Source: an uncultured Methanobrevibacter sp.
GTDB taxonomy: Archaea; Methanobacteriota; Methanobacteria; Methanobacteriales; Methanobacteriaceae
Direction of reading: 5' to 3'
Length of the DNA: 39,921 nt
Assembly (NCBI RefSeq): GCF_905235195.1
Contig: NZ_CAJOKH010000024.1
Span: 1-39,921 of the forward strand
The notes under the pieces: model-generated
Databases searched by the model: none
Told to the model about the DNA's origin: nothing
The model's input: the letters and a program-made list of their open reading frames with translations, nothing else
In this document: positions 17,131-25,808 of the stretch, piece by piece
Layout of the letters: each line of letters starts with the position of its first letter
How positions within the stretch are numbered: the first letter of the stretch is position 1
Translations under genes and position numbers: made by a program

Positions 17131-18267
17131 TTAATTAAAGACCTTTGTAACAAGACCTGCAATTAATCCTGCAAAGGCATCTGAATATACTGGACCAAGA
17201 GGTCTTATAATACCTGGTTTTAAAAAATCATAAGCATTGAAATTAACAACAGCCTTATTTCCTCCAATCTGATTTGCAATTACAAGACCTAAAATCTGAG
17301 ATGTGGAAATATTATCAATATCATTTACCTCACGAATATTACCATTGGAAATATCAAATTCCATTCTAAAGGCTGCAATTAAAAGAGAAACAACATCTTC
17401 ATCTTCCAGTATATTATAAAGTTCAAGCTCCAAAGTCTCCTTAATCTCTTCAGTTTTTTCACAATCCATTAATTCAATAGCAGTATCTATTAAATCAGAA
17501 ATTTGTATTCCTAATGATACAAAATAGTCAAGTATACCTACACTTAAAGAGGATTTTTCATATGCACATTCCAAAGCAATTGATACTGCATCAGTAACCC
17601 TAACTGCAAGATCATCATAATCATAATCTTCATCATAATCTATCCTGTTTATATCAACACCAAATTCTATTTCTTCATCACTAATATCATCCCCTTTCAT
17701 ATTAGCTGCTAAAGCTAAAAAATCATCATAACCAATAATATTATCAATATGATATGGTAGATTTAATGATTCAAAAAACCTAATTCTTTCTTTATTTGCC
17801 TCAGAATGTAGTCTAATTAAAACTTTTGGAGATAATGCTTTATTTATAATAACTATTTGTCCGAAATCTATTTTTGCATTTTCAAAACCTTTTGGAGAAT
17901 TTAAAACTTTAAGATTATTATAATAATCTTCAACTACTATATCACTAGTTAAAACAGTAATAACTGAAATGTCATCATAGGTGTTTATAAAATATTTTAC
18001 ATTGTTTAGATTGTGAAAAATATAACTACCATTTAATTGATTATTCTCCATAAAATTTTCAATGCTTTTAAAAAGATCATCAGTATTATCAAGGTCAATT
18101 GCTTTATTTTGAAGAACCAAAATATTTTCAACAATATCAATCCCATCACTTATATTGAAGTCTGAGAATACTAAAAAGTAATTAGGATTGTAAAAGTTTA
18201 CCCCATGTTTATTATAAGAAATTTCAACATTTTCATTTGATAATTCATTATGATTATCTATCTTCAT
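17131..18267 (-). CDS. cbiS: CbiS-like: adenosylcobinamide amidohydrolase-alpha-ribazole phosphatase fusion
   Basis: Resembles the CbiZ-CobZ fusion CbiS characterised in Methanopyrus: CbiZ removes the side chain of adenosylcobinamide so it can be re-used, CobZ dephosphorylates alpha-ribazole phosphate. Residues 1 to about 235 fit CbiZ (a FGQIVIINKALSPKVLIRLH block and RVTDAVSIALECA); residues 240-378 fit CobZ/PgpA-like phosphatase (SLLIAAFRMEFD, VIANQIGGNKAVVNF, LKPGIIRPLGPVYSDAFAG). The CbiZ half is divergent: the glycine/threonine stretch usual before TD is VR-V, and residues 193-219 are strongly acidic, so amidohydrolase activity is uncertain. GGTGATT precedes the ATG. cobS nearby supports a cobamide role. 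Confidence 0.7.
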   Translation of the reverse strand: MKIDNHNELSNENVEISYNKHGVNFYNPNYFLVFSDFNISDGIDIVENILVLQNKAIDLDNTDDLFKSIENFMENNQLNGSYIFHNLNNVKYFINTYDDISVITVLTSDIVVEDYYNNLKVLNSPKGFENAKIDFGQIVIINKALSPKVLIRLHSEANKERIRFFESLNLPYHIDNIIGYDDFLALAANMKGDDISDEEIEFGVDINRIDYDEDYDYDDLAVRVTDAVSIALECAYEKSSLSVGILDYFVSLGIQISDLIDTAIELMDCEKTEEIKETLELELYNILEDEDVVSLLIAAFRMEFDISNGNIREVNDIDNISTSQILGLVIANQIGGNKAVVNFNAYDFLKPGIIRPLGPVYSDAFAGLIAGLVTKVFN

Positions 18268-18456
18268 CTAATCACCAGGAAAAATAAAAATAAAAATAAA
18301 ATTTTAAATTAATATATTAAATTATAGTATTAAAATTATAAATAAATTAAGAAAATAATAATAAAATAAAAAATATAGAATGAAAATGAATTAAGGATAA
18401 AAAAATTTATAGTTTGTATTAGCAATTATTAAAGAAAAAAAACTTCAGGTAATAAT

Positions 18457-19689
18457 ATGACAATTATAATAGACCCTCAAAATTCAGGAATATCAGGAAA
18501 TATGTTTATAGGTGCACTGGTTGATTTAGGAGCAGATAAAGATAAAATAATAGAAATTACCGAAAAAGTTTCAAAAGCCTTTGGAGGAGTTAAAACTACA
18601 ATTGAAAAAGTAAATAAATCAGGAATAGACTCCCATTATTGTAATATAATAATATTAGATAAAGAAAATCCTAATAATCAATCTATAGGATATTGCGAAT
18701 TAATTGAAATAATTGATAACTTATACAATATTGTAGCGGCTGAAGTTATTGAAAAATCCAAGGAAGTTTTCTATGAAATAGCTAAAGCAGAATCTAAAGT
18801 CCATGGGAAAAGTATTAACAAGATTCATTTTCATGAAGTTGGTGCAGCAGATGCTGTATGTGATGTAATCGGAACTATTTATGGATTATACTTACTTAAT
18901 GCTCTTGATGAAGATATAATAGGACTTCCAATATCTGTAGGTGGTGGAAGGGTTGAAACTGCCCATGGTATTGTAAGTATACCTGCACCTGCAACACTGG
19001 AGATTTTAAAAGGGTTAAAATTTAGAGGCGGACCTGTAAACTTTGAACTTGCAACTCCTACAGGATGTGCATTATATAAAGTATTATGTTGTGAATATTT
19101 AGAGTTCTTACCAACTATAGATATAATAAATACAGGTTACGGAGCAGGTAGTAAAGATTTTAATCATCCAAATATATTGCGAATTTTAAAAGCTAAGGAT
19201 TTGGATATATTAAAAAATGCTAAAAGTACTGTAAATGTACTTGAAACAAATGTTGACCATTTAACCGGTGAAGAATTAGGTTATCTTTATGAAAAATTAC
19301 TTGACGGCGGTGCAAGAGACGTAACAATGATTCCAATCTTTATGAAGAAAAACAGACCCGGACATTTAATACAAGTAATCTGTAAAGATGAAAATATTGA
19401 AAGTTTACTTAAAATATTATTTAAAGATACACAGACACTAGGTATTAGAATTTCCCCAAAAACACATAGAGGAACAGCTAAAAGAGAATTTGTAAAATTA
19501 CCTCTAATCATCGAAGATGAGAAATTTGAAGTCACCTTTAAAATAGGATATTATAATAATAAAATAATCTCTAAAAGGGCAGAATTTGACGATAAAAAAA
19601 ATATAGCAAACCGTACTGGTTTAAGTATTAAGGAAGTAGACGAATTATGTAATATAACTATTAGAGACTATCTGTTAGATAATAATTAA
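18457..19689 (+). CDS. larC: LarC-type nickel insertion protein (DUF111 family)
   Basis: LarC uses CTP to insert nickel into the pyridinium dithiocarboxylate pincer cofactor first found in lactate racemase. The 410-residue product has the N-terminal ISGNMFIGALVDLGAD, the metal-site segment KIHFHEVGAADAVCD, SVGGGRVETAHGIVSIPAPA, FELATPTGCALYKVL, and the C-terminal domain VLETNVDHLTGEELGYLYEK with MKKNRPGHLIQVIC. In lactobacilli the protein is split by a programmed frameshift; here it is one open frame. AGGT precedes the ATG at 18457. No larA, larB or larE is in the window, so the target enzyme is unknown. It is 12 bases upstream of queC and may be co-transcribed. Confidence 0.9.
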   Translation: MTIIIDPQNSGISGNMFIGALVDLGADKDKIIEITEKVSKAFGGVKTTIEKVNKSGIDSHYCNIIILDKENPNNQSIGYCELIEIIDNLYNIVAAEVIEKSKEVFYEIAKAESKVHGKSINKIHFHEVGAADAVCDVIGTIYGLYLLNALDEDIIGLPISVGGGRVETAHGIVSIPAPATLEILKGLKFRGGPVNFELATPTGCALYKVLCCEYLEFLPTIDIINTGYGAGSKDFNHPNILRILKAKDLDILKNAKSTVNVLETNVDHLTGEELGYLYEKLLDGGARDVTMIPIFMKKNRPGHLIQVICKDENIESLLKILFKDTQTLGIRISPKTHRGTAKREFVKLPLIIEDEKFEVTFKIGYYNNKIISKRAEFDDKKNIANRTGLSIKEVDELCNITIRDYLLDNN

Positions 19690-19701
19690 AAATGTGATAA
19701 A

Positions 19702-20385
19702 ATGAAAGAAAAAGCTATAGCAATTTTATCTGGAGGCCTAGACAGTGGAGTGGCAATGTCTTCATATGTTGAAAACTATGAGATTTATGCAATTACATTT
19801 GATTATGGGCAAAAAGCAATTGAAGCTGAAATAAAGGCATCTAAAGCATTATGTGATCATTATGGTATTTTTCACAATGTAATTGACTTAAAATGGTTAG
19901 GAAAAATTAGTAATTCAGCACTTAACAGTTCAAAAGATATTCCTAAACCTACAGAAAATAATCTAGATAATCTTGATAAATCTAAAGAAAGTGCAAATGC
20001 TGTTTGGGTTCCAGGACGGAATACTGTTTTTACTGCAATAGGATGTTCATTTGCCGAAAGTATTGGTGCCAGTAAAATCATTGTTGGTTGGGATTTAGAA
20101 GAAGCAAATACATTCCCCGACAATTCCAAAGAATTTTTAGAATCCTTTAATGAACTTATAAAAATAGGCTCACCAGATAATATTGAAGTTGTTGCACCAT
20201 TAATTGATCTAAATAAAGATGAAATTGTAAAACTAGGAAAGTCCAATAATTGTCCGATGGAGCTAACTTATTCTTGTTATGAAGGTGGAGAGATTCACTG
20301 TGGTACGTGTGAATCTTGTATGAGACGTAAAAGAGGATTTAAAAAAGGAGGAATAAGGGATTTAACAGAATATAAAAGTGATTAA
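19702..20385 (+). CDS. queC: 7-cyano-7-deazaguanine (preQ0) synthase
   Basis: ATP-dependent enzyme converting 7-carboxy-7-deazaguanine and ammonia to preQ0, used in archaea for archaeosine at position 15 of tRNA. The 227-residue protein has the PP-loop ILSGGLDSGVAMS, FDYGQKAIEAE, VPGRNTVFTAIG, and the C-terminal zinc site with cysteines in SCYEGGEIHCGTCESCMRRK. Spaced 12 bases after larC and directly followed by the first zinc-ribbon gene, whose ATG touches the queC stop. QueD/QueE are not in the window. Start is the ATG at 19702, with only a weak GTGAT upstream. Confidence 0.95.
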   Translation: MKEKAIAILSGGLDSGVAMSSYVENYEIYAITFDYGQKAIEAEIKASKALCDHYGIFHNVIDLKWLGKISNSALNSSKDIPKPTENNLDNLDKSKESANAVWVPGRNTVFTAIGCSFAESIGASKIIVGWDLEEANTFPDNSKEFLESFNELIKIGSPDNIEVVAPLIDLNKDEIVKLGKSNNCPMELTYSCYEGGEIHCGTCESCMRRKRGFKKGGIRDLTEYKSD

Positions 20386-20883
20386 ATGGTAGTTGTAGAT
20401 ACATTCATCTGCAGTGACTGCGGATATAAATATACCAACAAAGCAGAAATTTTCTATTTTAATGAAGATTTTAAGGAACTTGAAGTTACACTTAAACTTA
20501 CACTAACTCTTAGAAACCTATCTAAATCACCATTATACGGTTCTGCTCATGAAAAATATTGCCCAAAGTGTAATGAATTTATTAGAACTTATAATATTTA
20601 TAAAAATACTAATAAAAAAAATCTAAGTAGAGAAGAGATAAACAGCAAAATTAATCAATTGTCAAAAACCAGGATAAATATTGTAAATATTAAAAGTACG
20701 AGCAACAACAATGGTGAGAAAAAACCTAGTGTAAGCTCTTATATGAAAGTTAAAAAAGAAGATGAATATTGTCCTATATGTGGTGAAAAAATATATGCTG
20801 TTTATAATGATATGGAATGTCCAAAATGCATGAAAGGTAAATTAAATATTCAATGCAGAGTATGTAAAATAGATAGACGATAA
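20386..20883 (+). CDS. Multi-zinc-ribbon protein 1 of 3
   Basis: A 165-residue protein of unknown function with five Cys-x2-Cys pairs: C9/C12, C59/C62, C129/C132, C145/C148 and C157/C160. N-terminal FICSDCGYKY and EIFYFNEDF are followed by SKSPLYGSAHEKYCPKCNEF, a short alpha/beta segment (SREEINSKINQL), and a C-terminal ribbon EYCPICGEKI with ECPKCMKGK. The ATG immediately follows the queC stop with no visible ribosome binding site, so translation is probably coupled to queC. It is a clear relative of the next two proteins. Likely a metal-binding structural or nucleic-acid/protein adaptor; I infer no specific role. Confidence 0.75.
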   Translation: MVVVDTFICSDCGYKYTNKAEIFYFNEDFKELEVTLKLTLTLRNLSKSPLYGSAHEKYCPKCNEFIRTYNIYKNTNKKNLSREEINSKINQLSKTRINIVNIKSTSNNNGEKKPSVSSYMKVKKEDEYCPICGEKIYAVYNDMECPKCMKGKLNIQCRVCKIDRR

Positions 20884-20884
20884 T

Positions 20885-21322
20885 ATGGCACTAACTGAAA
20901 AATATAAATGTAATAACTGTGGATTTGAATATGAAACAAAAGATGACATATTTTATTTTAACCGATACCTAACTGAAATAATAGAAGAGCCTGTAAATAA
21001 AAAGTCATTTGATGAGGCAGGTAAATCACCAATATCTGGAAGAATAGATGAAGGATATTGTAGAAAATGTAAAAAATTTGTAAAAATTTATCTAATATCA
21101 AATAATGATAATTATACCTCCCTAAAAAATGAAGAAATAAGAGAAAAAATAGTAGAACTTAATGGTGATAAAAATATAAGAGTTTATTTCTTCCAAAATG
21201 AACGCAACCGCAAAAATAATGGAGATTTATGTGGAAAATGTGAAAAAGTACTTGAATGGTTATATCCAGAAAGTCTTTGTCCAGAATGTGGTGAAGGCAA
21301 ATTAATGCTTAAAAAACATTGA
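20885..21322 (+). CDS. Multi-zinc-ribbon protein 2 of 3
   Basis: 145 residues, function unknown. Four Cys-x2-Cys pairs at C9/C12, C59/C62, C116/C119 and C132/C135; the first two are at exactly the same positions as in the preceding protein. Shared blocks: YKCNNCGFEYETKDDIFYFN, GKSPISGRIDEGYCRKCKKF, NEEIREKIVEL, then LCGKCEKVLEW and LCPECGEGKL. The third pair is C-G-K-C rather than C-P-x-C. One base separates it from the stop of protein 1, so the two form a translationally coupled pair. Soluble, no signal peptide or membrane segment. Confidence 0.75.
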   Translation: MALTEKYKCNNCGFEYETKDDIFYFNRYLTEIIEEPVNKKSFDEAGKSPISGRIDEGYCRKCKKFVKIYLISNNDNYTSLKNEEIREKIVELNGDKNIRVYFFQNERNRKNNGDLCGKCEKVLEWLYPESLCPECGEGKLMLKKH

Positions 21323-21403
21323 AGACAAAAAAGAGAAGTCTGATAAAATTAAATTACAATAAAATATAAAAATATTGTATAAACTAAGTAAAAAGGTGAA
21401 ATA

Positions 21404-21871
21404 ATGGGTTTTGCTAAAGAAAGAATATGTCAAAAATGCGGATTTAAATTTAGTGAGCTAGACGAGATTAGTTTCTATCTTAATGATGATTTAACAATAT
21501 TAACTGAAGAAGAAGCAAGAGGAGCTTTAGGTTATGAAGTTTTAGATAAAGTTAATAAATCACTTATTTCAGGAAAATTAGAAGAATTTTACTGCAGAGA
21601 ATGTGATGAAATTGTAAATTTTTATATCGTATGTAAAAATGATTCCAGATTATCTGAAGATGAATTAAGTGAATTAATAAAGGACTTATCTGAATATAAA
21701 ATTACTGAAGTAATCTTTGAGATTGGAAGAGATTTAATATTTGCACATACAAATATTGAAGATGAAATATGTCCTAAATGTAATAATAAAATTTATGGTT
21801 ACTTTGAAATGGATGTATGTCCTAAATGTGGAGATGAACAGTTTATAGAATTTTATCAACTTTATGAATAA
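21404..21871 (+). CDS. Multi-zinc-ribbon protein 3 of 3
   Basis: 155 residues, third member of the local family. Cys pairs at C9/C12, C64/C67, C123/C126 and C139/C142. Blocks correspond to the other two: RICQKCGFKFSELDEISFYL, NKSLISGKLEEFYCRECDEI, SEDELSELIKDL, EICPKCNNKIYGYFEMDVCP. It carries an extra roughly five residues before the second pair. It is separated by 81 bases from protein 2 and has its own good AAGGTGA site before the ATG at 21404, so it may be translated independently. Function unknown. Confidence 0.75.
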   Translation: MGFAKERICQKCGFKFSELDEISFYLNDDLTILTEEEARGALGYEVLDKVNKSLISGKLEEFYCRECDEIVNFYIVCKNDSRLSEDELSELIKDLSEYKITEVIFEIGRDLIFAHTNIEDEICPKCNNKIYGYFEMDVCPKCGDEQFIEFYQLYE

Positions 21872-21906
21872 AATAATATACAAATTAAATTAATTAAAAT
21901 TGAAAT

Positions 21907-22093
21907 AAGAAAATAATTAAAATTTAAAATAAGAAAATAATTAAAATTTAAAATAAGAAAATAATTAAAATTTAAAATAAGAAAATAATTAAAATTTAAA
22001 AAAAATAATTAAAATTTAAAATAAGAAAATAATTAAAATTGAAATAAGAAAATAATTAAAATTTAAAATAAGAAAATAATTAAAATTTAAAAT
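21907..22093. repeat. 24-bp tandem repeat, about eight copies
   Basis: Units begin with AAGAAAATAATTAAAATT at 21907, 21931, 21955, 21979, 22023, 22046 and 22070, with one shortened unit near 22003. The common period is 24; one unit is 23 because TTTAAAAT is replaced by TTGAAAT. The array fills the spacer between the convergent zinc-ribbon 3 gene and pycB and fades into related A/T sequence to about 22140. It is not CRISPR: there are no unique spacers. An A8 run at 22175-22182 (T8 on the minus strand) may end the pycB transcript. Confidence 0.8.
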
Positions 22094-22220
22094 TAAAATT
22101 AATTAAAATAAAATTTAAAATTAATTAAAAATTAAAAAAATAATTAATTAAGAGTAAAGGAATATAAAACTTTTAAAAAAAAGAGAATTAATGAATAAAA
22201 AAAGAAAAAATTATAGTCAT

Positions 22221-23930
22221 CTATTCGATGACCATTATTGTATCACCAGCTGAGACAGAATCTCCTTTTTCAACTAATATTTGTGTAACAACACCATCTT
22301 TTTCAGCTTGAATATCATTTTCCATTTTCATAGCTTCAAGTACTGCTACTGTTGAACCTTTAGCAACTTTGTCTCCAACTTCCACTTTAATATTTAAAAC
22401 CATACCTTGCATTGATGATGTAACAGCACCTTCAACAGGAGTAAATGGTCCTTTATCTGTTTCTTCAACCTGAAGATAACCAGTTGGAATAATTTTAACA
22501 TCAAAGACATCTCCATCAACTTCAACATTATATTGTGTTGGAATAGCTAATGGGTCATCTGAGACAGGAGTCTTAGGTTTAAGTTCTTCCTCTTCTGCTT
22601 CACCTTTTAAGAATTTTTCAGCAACTTGAGGATATAAAGCAAGAGTTAAAACATCTTCCTCTTTTTTAATAATTCCTAAATCATTACCTATTTTTTCATA
22701 TTTTTCCATTTCATCTTCAAGTAAGTCTGCAGGCCTACACTCAATAGGTTCTTCATCACCTAAGATTTTTTTATAGACCTTAGGATTTACATCTGCAGGA
22801 GGACGTCCATACATTCCCCTCATATATTCTTTGACCTCATTAGACACAGTTTTATATCTTTCTCCACCAAGAACATTCATTACAGATTGAATACCTACAA
22901 TTTGACTAGTTGGAGTAACAAGTGGAGGATAACCCATATCTTCCCTTGTTCTAGGCATTTCTTCTAAAACATCTTGATATCTGTCAAGTGCATTTTGTTC
23001 TTTAAGTTGAGAAACAAGGTTTGATAACATTCCACCAGGAATTTGATATAATAATACATCAGTATCAATTTGTTCTGCAATAGGATCAAGAATAGAACCA
23101 TATTCCTCCCTAATATCATTAAAGTAATCTTTAACTGAATTTAATAATTTTAAATCTAAACCTGTATCAAATTTAGTACCTTGAAGTGCTGCAACAACAC
23201 TTTCAGTAGGAGGTTGACTTGTACCTCCTGCAACTGGAGAAATTGCAGTATCTAAAATATCTACACCTGCTTCACAAGCAGCATAATATGTAATTGGAGC
23301 CATTCCACTAGTACAGTGACAATGTAAATCTACAAGCAAATCAGTTTCTTCTTTAAGTCTTGAAATTAACTCATATGCAGCGTGAGGAGTAATAAGACCA
23401 GCCATGTCTTTAATACAAATAGAATCACAATCTAATTCTTCAAGTTTTTTAGCAAAATCTACATATGAATCAATAGTGTGTACTGGAGAAATAGTATAAC
23501 TAATAGTACCTTGTACATGAGCACCTTGAGCTTTTGCAACTTTAATAGATTGCTCCATATTACGTATATCATTTAATGCATCAAATATTCTAAATACATC
23601 TACACCATTTTCATAGGATTTTTCTACAAAAGCAGTTACAACATCATCAGGATAATTTTTATAACCTAAAAGATTTTGCCCCCTTAAAAGCATTTGAATA
23701 GGAGTTCTAGTAGCTTTCTCTTTAATCTCCCTTAATCTTTCCCAAGGATCTTCATTTAAATAACGAATACATGTATCGAAAGTAGCTCCTCCCCAAGCTT
23801 CCAGTGAAAAGTATCCTATCTCATCTAACTCTTCAATAACAGGAATCATATCTCGTGTTCTCATACGAGTAGCCAAAAGGGACTGGTGAGCATCTCTAAG
23901 AGCAGTTTCAGTAATTTTGGTATTTTTCAT
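22221..23930 (-). CDS. pycB: Pyruvate carboxylase subunit B (carboxyltransferase plus biotin carrier)
   Basis: Carries carboxyl transfer from biotin to pyruvate, giving oxaloacetate, the entry to the methanogen reductive TCA branch. 569 residues: HMGL-like TIM barrel (about 1-290) with ETALRDAHQSLLATRMRT and the metal-site stretch LLVDLHCHCTSGM; the conserved PYC/OADA domain (about 300-450); an acidic linker; and a biotinyl domain (about 500-569) with the biotin lysine, about K535, in EAMKMEND. The oxaloacetate decarboxylase alpha subunit is homologous, but no sodium-pump subunits are near. GGTGATT lies just before the ATG at 23930. pycA, the biotin carboxylase, is not in the window. Confidence 0.93.
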   Translation of the reverse strand: MKNTKITETALRDAHQSLLATRMRTRDMIPVIEELDEIGYFSLEAWGGATFDTCIRYLNEDPWERLREIKEKATRTPIQMLLRGQNLLGYKNYPDDVVTAFVEKSYENGVDVFRIFDALNDIRNMEQSIKVAKAQGAHVQGTISYTISPVHTIDSYVDFAKKLEELDCDSICIKDMAGLITPHAAYELISRLKEETDLLVDLHCHCTSGMAPITYYAACEAGVDILDTAISPVAGGTSQPPTESVVAALQGTKFDTGLDLKLLNSVKDYFNDIREEYGSILDPIAEQIDTDVLLYQIPGGMLSNLVSQLKEQNALDRYQDVLEEMPRTREDMGYPPLVTPTSQIVGIQSVMNVLGGERYKTVSNEVKEYMRGMYGRPPADVNPKVYKKILGDEEPIECRPADLLEDEMEKYEKIGNDLGIIKKEEDVLTLALYPQVAEKFLKGEAEEEELKPKTPVSDDPLAIPTQYNVEVDGDVFDVKIIPTGYLQVEETDKGPFTPVEGAVTSSMQGMVLNIKVEVGDKVAKGSTVAVLEAMKMENDIQAEKDGVVTQILVEKGDSVSAGDTIMVIE

Positions 23931-24400
23931 TTAATCACCATTGCCTTAATAAAAGTTTTAAAATAACATATAAAAATAATTATTTCATAAATTAATCTCT
24001 GTTTATCCATATTATATTAAAATTCTAAATAAGAATATGAAATAAACAAATTTAAGAAGAAAATAAAGCTCATATGTGAAATAAAAGTAATATAAACCTT
24101 ATTGAAATAAATTATCTAATATTCCTTAAATAATTATATATTGTTTTTCTTATTAATAAAACTTAACTATTTATTCAGTGCATGAAAATAAAATTGAAAA
24201 GAAGATAAAAAAATAAATAAAAAACTTAAATTTTTTAATCTACAATTTAATTGAATTCATTGAAGTATTTTATAAAAAAATCCTAATCTAAAAAAGAACA
24301 AAAGTTTAAAAAAAGAGAATAAAATCTAAAAAAAAGAGAAAATGTAGATATTGATATTTAACACTTAATTATATCTAGAATATGATAAGGTAATAAATAT
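23931..24400. other. AT-rich spacer between pycB and ino1
   Basis: About 470 bases, no gene recognised on either strand. It holds the pycB promoter (minus strand; an ATAATATGG-type stretch opposite about 24005-24020) and, at its right side, A-rich runs at 24309-24343 that read as T tracts on the minus strand and probably end the ino1 transcript. Confidence 0.45.
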
Positions 24401-25504
24401 TTATCTATCTAATTTCCCTTCAATGAAAAGATTTGTATTTTCATATGCTTCATCATCTGTAAATTGAACAGGAGGATGTTTCATAACATATGAAGAAATT
24501 GATGTTAACTGACCTGAAATACCTCGCTCAAGAGCTAATTTACATATACGTATAGCATCAATTACACAACCTGCAGAGTTTGGAGAATCTTCAACACTAA
24601 GTCTAAGTTCAATATTTATTGGAACGTCACCAAATTCCCTTCCTTCCATACGAAGGAAACATAATTTATTATCTTTTTGCCATGGAACATAGTCACTTGG
24701 ACCTATATGAATATCTTTATCATCTAATCTTTCACCAGCAACAGATTGAACTGCTTCAGTTTTAGATTCTTTTTTAGATTCAAGACGACTTCTATTTAAC
24801 ATGTTCATAAAATCAGTGTTACCACCAGTATTTAACTGATAGGTCCTATCTAATTTAACTCCACGATTTTTAAATAAATTAGTAAGAGTCCTATGAGTAA
24901 TTGTAGCACCGAGTTGTGCTTTAATATCGTCACCTATACATGGAATGCCTTTATCTCTAAATTTAGCTTCCCATTCCGGATTACTTACAATGAAAACTGG
25001 CATACAATTAATAAATGCAATACCTGCATCTAAACATGCCTGAGCATAAAATTCAGCCGCCTTTTGAGAACCAACTGGAAGAAAATTTAAAAGCATTTCT
25101 GCCCCACTTTCTTTTAATATGTTTACAACATCTTCAATTTTAGCTTCAGGATTATCTGCAACAATAAATGTTAAATCTTCATCAAAGTTTTTCATATGAT
25201 CTGCAACACCATCTGAAACTTTACCCATTGAAACTTTAACATCACTAGCAGGAATATCCTTCATAAAAACAGTTGTACAGTTAGGCTTAGCAAAAACAGC
25301 TTTATCTATTGTTTGACCCACCTTTCTTTTGTCCACATCAAATGCAGCTACAACTTCGATATCAGATGGTTTATATCCTGCAATATCCCAATGCATCAAA
25401 CCAATTGCATCTTCTACATTTTTATCCTTATAATAATGAATTCCTTGAATAAGGGAACTTGCACAATTTCCCATACCGACTATTGCAATTTTAATTTTTG
25501 ACAA
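24401..25504 (-). CDS. ino1: Inositol-3-phosphate synthase
   Basis: Makes L-myo-inositol 1-phosphate from glucose 6-phosphate with NAD; in archaea the product heads archaetidylinositol lipids. The 367-residue protein starts with the NAD loop KIAIVGMGNCASSLIQGI and contains FINCMPVFIVSNPEWE, GDDIKAQLGATITHRTL, LNTGGNTDFMNMLNRSRLES and PSDYVPWQKDNK, the actinobacterial/archaeal short form. An open reading from 25588 adds 28 hydrophobic residues; I prefer TTG at 25504, because AGGTG lies five bases before it and the NAD motif then begins at the usual place. It faces away from the adjoining glycosyltransferase gene. Confidence 0.92.
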   Translation of the reverse strand: MSKIKIAIVGMGNCASSLIQGIHYYKDKNVEDAIGLMHWDIAGYKPSDIEVVAAFDVDKRKVGQTIDKAVFAKPNCTTVFMKDIPASDVKVSMGKVSDGVADHMKNFDEDLTFIVADNPEAKIEDVVNILKESGAEMLLNFLPVGSQKAAEFYAQACLDAGIAFINCMPVFIVSNPEWEAKFRDKGIPCIGDDIKAQLGATITHRTLTNLFKNRGVKLDRTYQLNTGGNTDFMNMLNRSRLESKKESKTEAVQSVAGERLDDKDIHIGPSDYVPWQKDNKLCFLRMEGREFGDVPINIELRLSVEDSPNSAGCVIDAIRICKLALERGISGQLTSISSYVMKHPPVQFTDDEAYENTNLFIEGKLDR

Positions 25505-25808
25505 AATAACACCTATAAATTTTAATATATAAATAAATTTGATTAATACAACATTATTTAAATATGTATTTTTTATAGTTAAAAACATTATGCATTAATA
25601 AAAAAATAATTTTAATAAAATTAATATAAATCTAAAAAAAAACATTATAAAAAATAATAAGAACAATTAATTAAAAAACAAATAAATTATTAATAAATAA
25701 AATAATCATAATTTATTCGAGAATTATTTAAAAAATATTTCTAAAAATTTAATAAAATTTAGAAAACTTAATTTTTTAGAGTATTAAAAAAGATTTAAAG
25801 GTAATAAG
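25505..25808. other. Divergent promoter spacer between ino1 and a glycosyltransferase
   Basis: About 300 bases, almost entirely A+T. It must carry promoters for ino1 (minus) and the GT4 gene (plus). No hairpin, operator-like palindrome or small gene was seen apart from the AGGTG of ino1 at its left end and AAAGGT of the GT4 gene at its right end. Confidence 0.4.

Noticed and set aside
19287-20246. Minus-strand frames inside larC and queC
   Set aside because: Antisense shadows without start signals.
21907-22093. Possible CRISPR array
   Set aside because: Units are contiguous, with no unique spacers between repeats, and are pure A/T/G spacer DNA.
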